NCBI GenBank assembly: GCA_030633145.1
Contig: DAOVTM010000122.1
Span: forward strand, 1 to 9,909
DNA length: 9,909 bases
Direction of reading: 5' to 3'
Origin: Desulfobulbaceae bacterium
Lineage (GTDB): Bacteria; Desulfobacterota; Desulfobulbia; Desulfobulbales; Desulfobulbaceae
Shown here one piece after another: positions 7,006 to 9,909 of the stretch (positions are counted from its first letter, which is position 1; each line of letters starts with the position of its first letter). Made by a program: the position numbers and the translations under genes. Under the pieces are notes generated by a model. That model saw only the letters and a list, made by a program, of their open reading frames with translations, did no database searches and had not been told where the DNA came from.

Positions 7006-8421
7006 ATGGCTATTCTACCCGAATTAGCATTATTAACCGGTGCCTTGGCATTTTTTGTCATGAGCCTCAGTAAATCGTTCGACAAGAAGCAGTTCAACAA
7101 TGCTGCTGTCTTCATGGGCGTGGTTGCTCTGCTTGGTGCCATAATAAGTTTTAATCAGGATGTCACCATTTTTGCTGGTGCCTATCAGGTTGATCTTTAT
7201 TCACAGTTTTTTAAACTGATGATCGCCATGGGCATGGTCTTTGCGCTCATTGCAGGACAGGGCTTGAAGGGGATAGATGAGGAAGACCAGCCTGAATACT
7301 ATATGTTCATGTTTGTGAGCTGTCTTGGCCTGATGTGTCTGGTTAGTTCCGTTGAATTAATCACCCTGTTCATCTCCCTGGAACTTTCCTCCTTTGCCCT
7401 CTACCTGATGGTACCCATGCGGGACAACACCACCGGGGTTCGAGAGCAGATGGAAGCCGGTATCAAGTATATCCTCTTTGGGGTACTTGCAACTGGATTT
7501 ATGCTCTTTGGTATGAGTTATATCTTCGGCCTGACCGGAACCACCTATTTAAAGGAAATTGTAGTCGGGATGGAACAGGTATCGTCACAGCCTGCTGCTT
7601 TGTTTGCCATAGTGATGGTTCTCTCAGGCTTCTTTTATAAGCTTGCCGTCTTTCCCATGCACTTCTGGGTACCTGATGTATATGAAGGTGCTGCCAATGA
7701 GACCACTGCCTTTGTCGCAACTGTTCCAAAGCTGGGCGCAGTCGCCTTGATGATCCGCTTTGTTGCCATGGTACCGGTTGACAATCAAATTTTTGTCAAT
7801 TTTTTGATAGCCCTGTCCCTCTGTTCCATGTTTTACGGCAACCTGATCGCCTTGGTACAGACCGATGTAAAGAGGATGCTCGGCTACTCAGGTATTGCCC
7901 ATGCCGGTTTTATTCTACTGGGACTTTTGACCCTTGATGCAAGTGGCTATGCAACGGTTATGTACTATATTGCTGGTTATGTGTTCATGAACATAGCCTG
8001 TTATATAGCAATATGCAGTGTCTCCGATCATGGTGAGAATATTAGCATCTCCGACCTGAACGGACTCCATAAACGACAACCCATGATGGCCTTTCTCCTG
8101 GCCGTTGGTCTCTTTGCCCTTGCTGGAATCCCACCCATGATAGGATTTATGGGAGAGTTCCTCCTCCTGGCAGGAGCCTTGAAGGCTGGACATTTGTATC
8201 TTGTTATCCTGGCAGCCATTAATGCCGGAATCGCAATTTACTACTACCTGCGGCTTGTCAAGGCAGCATATACAGCCGATCCCGAAGATAGACCGGATGT
8301 TACCATCAACGGTGTAACCCGCTTTGCTAGTGTTGTCCTGGTTCTGCTTATTGTTATGATGGGAGCCTTTCCTACCAGGATAATAGCCTTTGCTGATACT
8401 GCTTTGAAGACTATTTTGTGA
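7006..8421 (+). CDS. nuoN: NADH-quinone oxidoreductase subunit N
   Basis: This 471-residue pumping subunit lies next to the NuoK/NuoJ heel in the assembled complex and is of normal bacterial length. Recognisable features are Glu126 in TM5 (FISLELSSFALYLMVP), Lys212 in TM7 (FFYKLAVFPMHFWVPDVYEGA), Lys242 in TM8 (VPKLGAVALMIRF), the helix with QTDVKRMLGYSGIAHAG (residues 285-301), and GIPPMIGFMGEF (374-385). In the last motif the family's usual lysine (E. coli Lys395, in GKF) is replaced by Glu384. GAAGGGA (6992-6998) sits about eight bases before the ATG. It is the last gene of the operon; the terminator follows 28 bases after its stop. Confidence 0.95.
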   Translation: MAILPELALLTGALAFFVMSLSKSFDKKQFNNAAVFMGVVALLGAIISFNQDVTIFAGAYQVDLYSQFFKLMIAMGMVFALIAGQGLKGIDEEDQPEYYMFMFVSCLGLMCLVSSVELITLFISLELSSFALYLMVPMRDNTTGVREQMEAGIKYILFGVLATGFMLFGMSYIFGLTGTTYLKEIVVGMEQVSSQPAALFAIVMVLSGFFYKLAVFPMHFWVPDVYEGAANETTAFVATVPKLGAVALMIRFVAMVPVDNQIFVNFLIALSLCSMFYGNLIALVQTDVKRMLGYSGIAHAGFILLGLLTLDASGYATVMYYIAGYVFMNIACYIAICSVSDHGENISISDLNGLHKRQPMMAFLLAVGLFALAGIPPMIGFMGEFLLLAGALKAGHLYLVILAAINAGIAIYYYLRLVKAAYTADPEDRPDVTINGVTRFASVVLVLLIVMMGAFPTRIIAFADTALKTIL

Positions 8422-8449
8422 ATCAATTCGGTTAAAGAGATAAGTAATG

Positions 8450-8482
8450 AAAGCCCTGTGCAATCTTGTACAGGGTTTTTTT
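8450..8482 (+). terminator. Rho-independent terminator of the nuo operon
   Basis: CCCTGT (8454-8459) pairs with ACAGGG (8470-8475). A G-T wobble and CA/TG pairs extend the stem inward, and a run of seven T follows (8476-8482). It is 28 bases after the nuoN stop, the expected place for the operon terminator. On the opposite strand the tail after the stem is not T-rich, so it probably works mainly on the + strand. Confidence 0.9.
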
Positions 8483-8485
8483 ATT

Positions 8486-9035
8486 TTACTTGTTTTCCAT
8501 AAACCATCCTTTGAAGGGTGACGAATTTTTCCCGATGAGTCGTGAAAAGTATATTCGGTACGGTAAGATACTGAAAAATAATCAGAGGGATCACTGTAGT
8601 TATTCCCACATATAGCAAGCTGTCCAAAGCGTCCATGCTGGTACTCCAGACCGAACAGGTTGATAGTCAATACTTCCACATTGCCCAGCATGTCTCTCAG
8701 ACCAATTGCATTAGCCTCTATGTGCGGACTTGCGCTTACCTGCATCGGGTTTAGAATTATTTCGATGCCACTCCTATTTCCCTAAATTATCACCGTAAGG
8801 ATGCGGTCGATCAAAAAGATCGGGATCTCTCTCAAGTACAGCAAGCCCTTCGCGAGCAGCAAATGGTCATTCTCCTTCAGTAGGCAGCCTGATGAAGGCT
8901 TGTACATTTTTGTATTTTGGTAGTTGCCCCTCTGGTGCTGAAGCATCCATGTGTTCAATATATTAAGAAATTATATATCTCAGCAATTGTCACACTGGTT
9001 TGTGGTAGTTTTGACGATTCCTTGCTGTGCGCTTC
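8486..9035 (-). pseudogene. Broken FGE-sulfatase (formylglycine-generating enzyme/SUMF1-type) gene
   Basis: Read on the minus strand across frames, this is a decayed PF03781-type protein. In order: a tentative lead segment with LPQTSVTIAE (~8960-9035); KNVQAFIRLPTEGE (8870-8911) followed by TGA (8867-8869) exactly where the family has Trp in RLPTEAEW; PFAAREGLAV and PHPYGDNLGK in the same frame down to TAG (8774-8776), likely an original Tyr before EWHRNNS; then, after a frameshift near 8745-8780, NAIGLRDMLGNVE (8674-8712), YQHGRFG, and CGNNYSDPSD aligned with the family's RGGS/RGGN core; and finally SYRTEY. A further shift near the 3' end would give GWFMENK before a TAA at 8486-8488, where GFR is expected. 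Intact members are extracytoplasmic or Cys-modifying enzymes or related proteins; this copy cannot make one. It converges on nuoN. Confidence 0.65.
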
Positions 9036-9050
9036 CTACCCATTTATGTG

Positions 9051-9347
9051 TTATGCCAGCGCATAAGAGCATTCCACTGGCAACGCTGTATTTCGGTTGA
9101 GATAGTACAGCCCACTCAGGCTTGCCATCCGCATTCCAACGAAATCGCTGGCGATTAATGTATCAACAAGTCTTTCCATATATCCTGGATCATGCTCACG
9201 AGAGCCAAGTTTCAACATCCGTGAAGCAAAAACACTTGTACCGTCAACGTCGATATAGACAGCACTAAACAGAAGATAGAGCAACAACCAGCCCATCGGC
9301 AATGTTTCCTTTTTCATTATGTAATTGCACAAACGGCTCCCTGACAC
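9051..9347 (-). CDS. Hypothetical protein with signal-like N-terminus, unrecognised
   Basis: This 98-residue open frame has a GTG start at 9345-9347 preceded by AAGGA five bases upstream. An internal ATG at 9315-9317 would give an N-terminus MKKETLPMGWLLLYLLFSAVY, shaped like a signal peptide or membrane anchor, but lacks a good ribosome site. After the hydrophobic part come a DVDGTSVFASR stretch and a soluble region with YMERLVDTLIASDFVG and SGLYYLNRNT. I do not recognise the family. It lies on the same strand as, and just upstream of, the broken FGE-type gene and could be an accompanying or truncated gene. The whole neighbourhood is decayed, so it may itself be a remnant. Confidence 0.35.
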   Translation of the reverse strand: MSGSRLCNYIMKKETLPMGWLLLYLLFSAVYIDVDGTSVFASRMLKLGSREHDPGYMERLVDTLIASDFVGMRMASLSGLYYLNRNTALPVECSYALA

Positions 9348-9729
9348 CTGTATCCTTACTTATTGATAGCGATATATTCAAAGAAGGTGATGGTGTTGTC
9401 AACACCGAAAGTCAGGTGATAACCAATGTAGCCTGGTTCAAAAAACATAGAAGCAATGAACTGAACAATATAATTTTTCTGGATACGGGATTCATGATGC
9501 TCATTTAACGGATTGTTTCAGGTTAAGAAATGTCTTTTTTAATAAACTGCATATTAACAGTGCTGAATTTTTTACTTATCAGGGTTCACGGATATTGGTG
9601 GTGGAATTTGAAGAATATTTAAAGTCTTCAGGCGTATCACTTTCAACTGAGGTTAGTGATGGTGTCAAGCAGATAGCAACGTATCAAACCAACGGAGACA
9701 ATGTGTCATTAGTATTAAAAAAAACGTGA
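9302..9729 (+). pseudogene. Frameshifted gene remnant, possibly alpha/beta-hydrolase-like C-terminus
   Basis: Two protein-like frames adjoin. The first (9302-9508) contains DIFKEGDGVVNTESQ and NVAWFKKHRSNELNNIIF. The second is open to the TGA at 9727-9729, has no start codon, and from about 9478 reads SGYGIHDAHLTDCFRLRN, HINSAEFFTYQGSRIL and IATYQTNGDNVSLVLKKT. A one-base shift near 9475-9480 joins them into one product. GDGVV followed by a Ser/Gln pair and a later Gly-rich His segment recalls the C-termini of lipase-type alpha/beta hydrolases, but no nucleophile elbow is present and this reading is weak. The first ~36 bases overlap the opposite-strand ORF antisense, so the true 5' end is unknown. 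Confidence 0.35.
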
Positions 9730-9909
9730 GTTGTTGGTTATGCTGTTTGTCAATTTGAGAACCGTCTGGATTGGACAAAAAAGATGTTGTTCAACATAAC
9801 CTTGAACGCTAAAGAAAACTGAGCCACTTTTACTAATTAAAGTTGAACCAGTAGTTGCGCAGAAAGAAGTTGTTGGCAATGGAGAGAGATAACATGATGT
9901 GTGGTGTTA
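9730..9909 (+). other. No confident gene; possible coding tail and a new start at the window edge
   Basis: A frame open from 9806 reads LIKVEPVVAQKEVVGNGER and stops at 9890-9892. Two bases later are in-frame ATGs at 9894 and 9897 with GGAGAG (9881-9886) upstream, so a further + gene may begin at the window edge. Only five codons of it are visible. Such a tight tail/start arrangement occurs in IS66-type transposase operons, among many others; that link is speculative. Confidence 0.2.

Noticed and set aside
7915..8742. Long minus-strand open frame running antisense to nuoN
   Set aside because: Only the part beyond about 8486 resembles a protein family (the FGE-type remnant). The rest is the antisense of nuoN and reads through the terminator.
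8808..8822. Perfect hairpin CGATC-AAAAA-GATCG
   Set aside because: A five-base stem of this type is common by chance, and it falls inside the pseudogene coding remnant with no T-tract.
8755..8883. Plus-strand open frame with a coiled-coil-like look (DAVDQKDRDLSQVQQALREQ)
   Set aside because: It has no start codon or ribosome site and is exactly antisense to the recognisable FGE-type segment, so it is probably a shadow.
8483..9909. Whole downstream region as sequencing or assembly error
   Set aside because: It cannot be excluded, but the upstream 8.4 kb has no frameshift, and the decayed region shows substitution-type stops as well as indels, which fits true decay better.
1..9909. CRISPR array, tRNA, rRNA or riboswitch
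   Set aside because: No regularly spaced repeats, cloverleaf or conserved rRNA segments were seen on either strand.

Overview
This window is the distal half of a respiratory complex I (NADH-quinone oxidoreductase-type, Nuo) operon on the + strand, followed by about 1.4 kb of decayed DNA. The base composition, the short coupled intergenic gaps and the style of the Nuo proteins suggest a Gram-negative anaerobe of the Desulfobacterota, perhaps Desulfobulbales. That placement is an inference from protein style, because there is no marker gene here to confirm it.

Layout: the 3' end of nuoH (1-99), nuoI (167-607), a 16-codon overlapping micro-ORF that looks like a diverged copy of the nuoI 3' end (607-657), nuoJ (657-1214), nuoK (1219-1545), a 498-residue MrpD/NuoM-type antiporter-like subunit (1663-3159), a 90-residue two-helix membrane protein (3156-3428), a 596-residue MrpD-like protein with a NuoL-like C-terminal lateral-helix region (3520-5310), nuoM (5406-6926) and nuoN (7006-8421). 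A strong intrinsic terminator (8450-8482) closes the operon. All genes read in one direction with gaps under about 120 bases, so they are probably co-transcribed, perhaps with a weak extra promoter before nuoN.

NuoH, J and K form the membrane heel of complex I and NuoI carries the two 4Fe-4S clusters (N6a/N6b) leading to the quinone site. The antiporter-like subunits form the proton-pumping arm. The usual nuoL position is occupied by two different antiporter-like genes with a small membrane protein between them, so the operon encodes four antiporter-like subunits instead of the usual three. This is the most interesting system-level feature of the window. It suggests a lengthened membrane arm, although one of the four (the 596-residue protein) lacks the usual TM7 lysine.

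From 8483 to the end there is no intact recognisable gene. The minus strand of 8486 to about 9035 holds a broken formylglycine-generating-enzyme-type (FGE-sulfatase/SUMF1) gene with in-frame stops and frameshifts. Next come an unrecognised minus-strand ORF with a signal-like N-terminus (9051-9347) and a frameshifted plus-strand remnant (9302-9729). The last 180 bases hold at most the tail of one short frame and the possible start of another gene.
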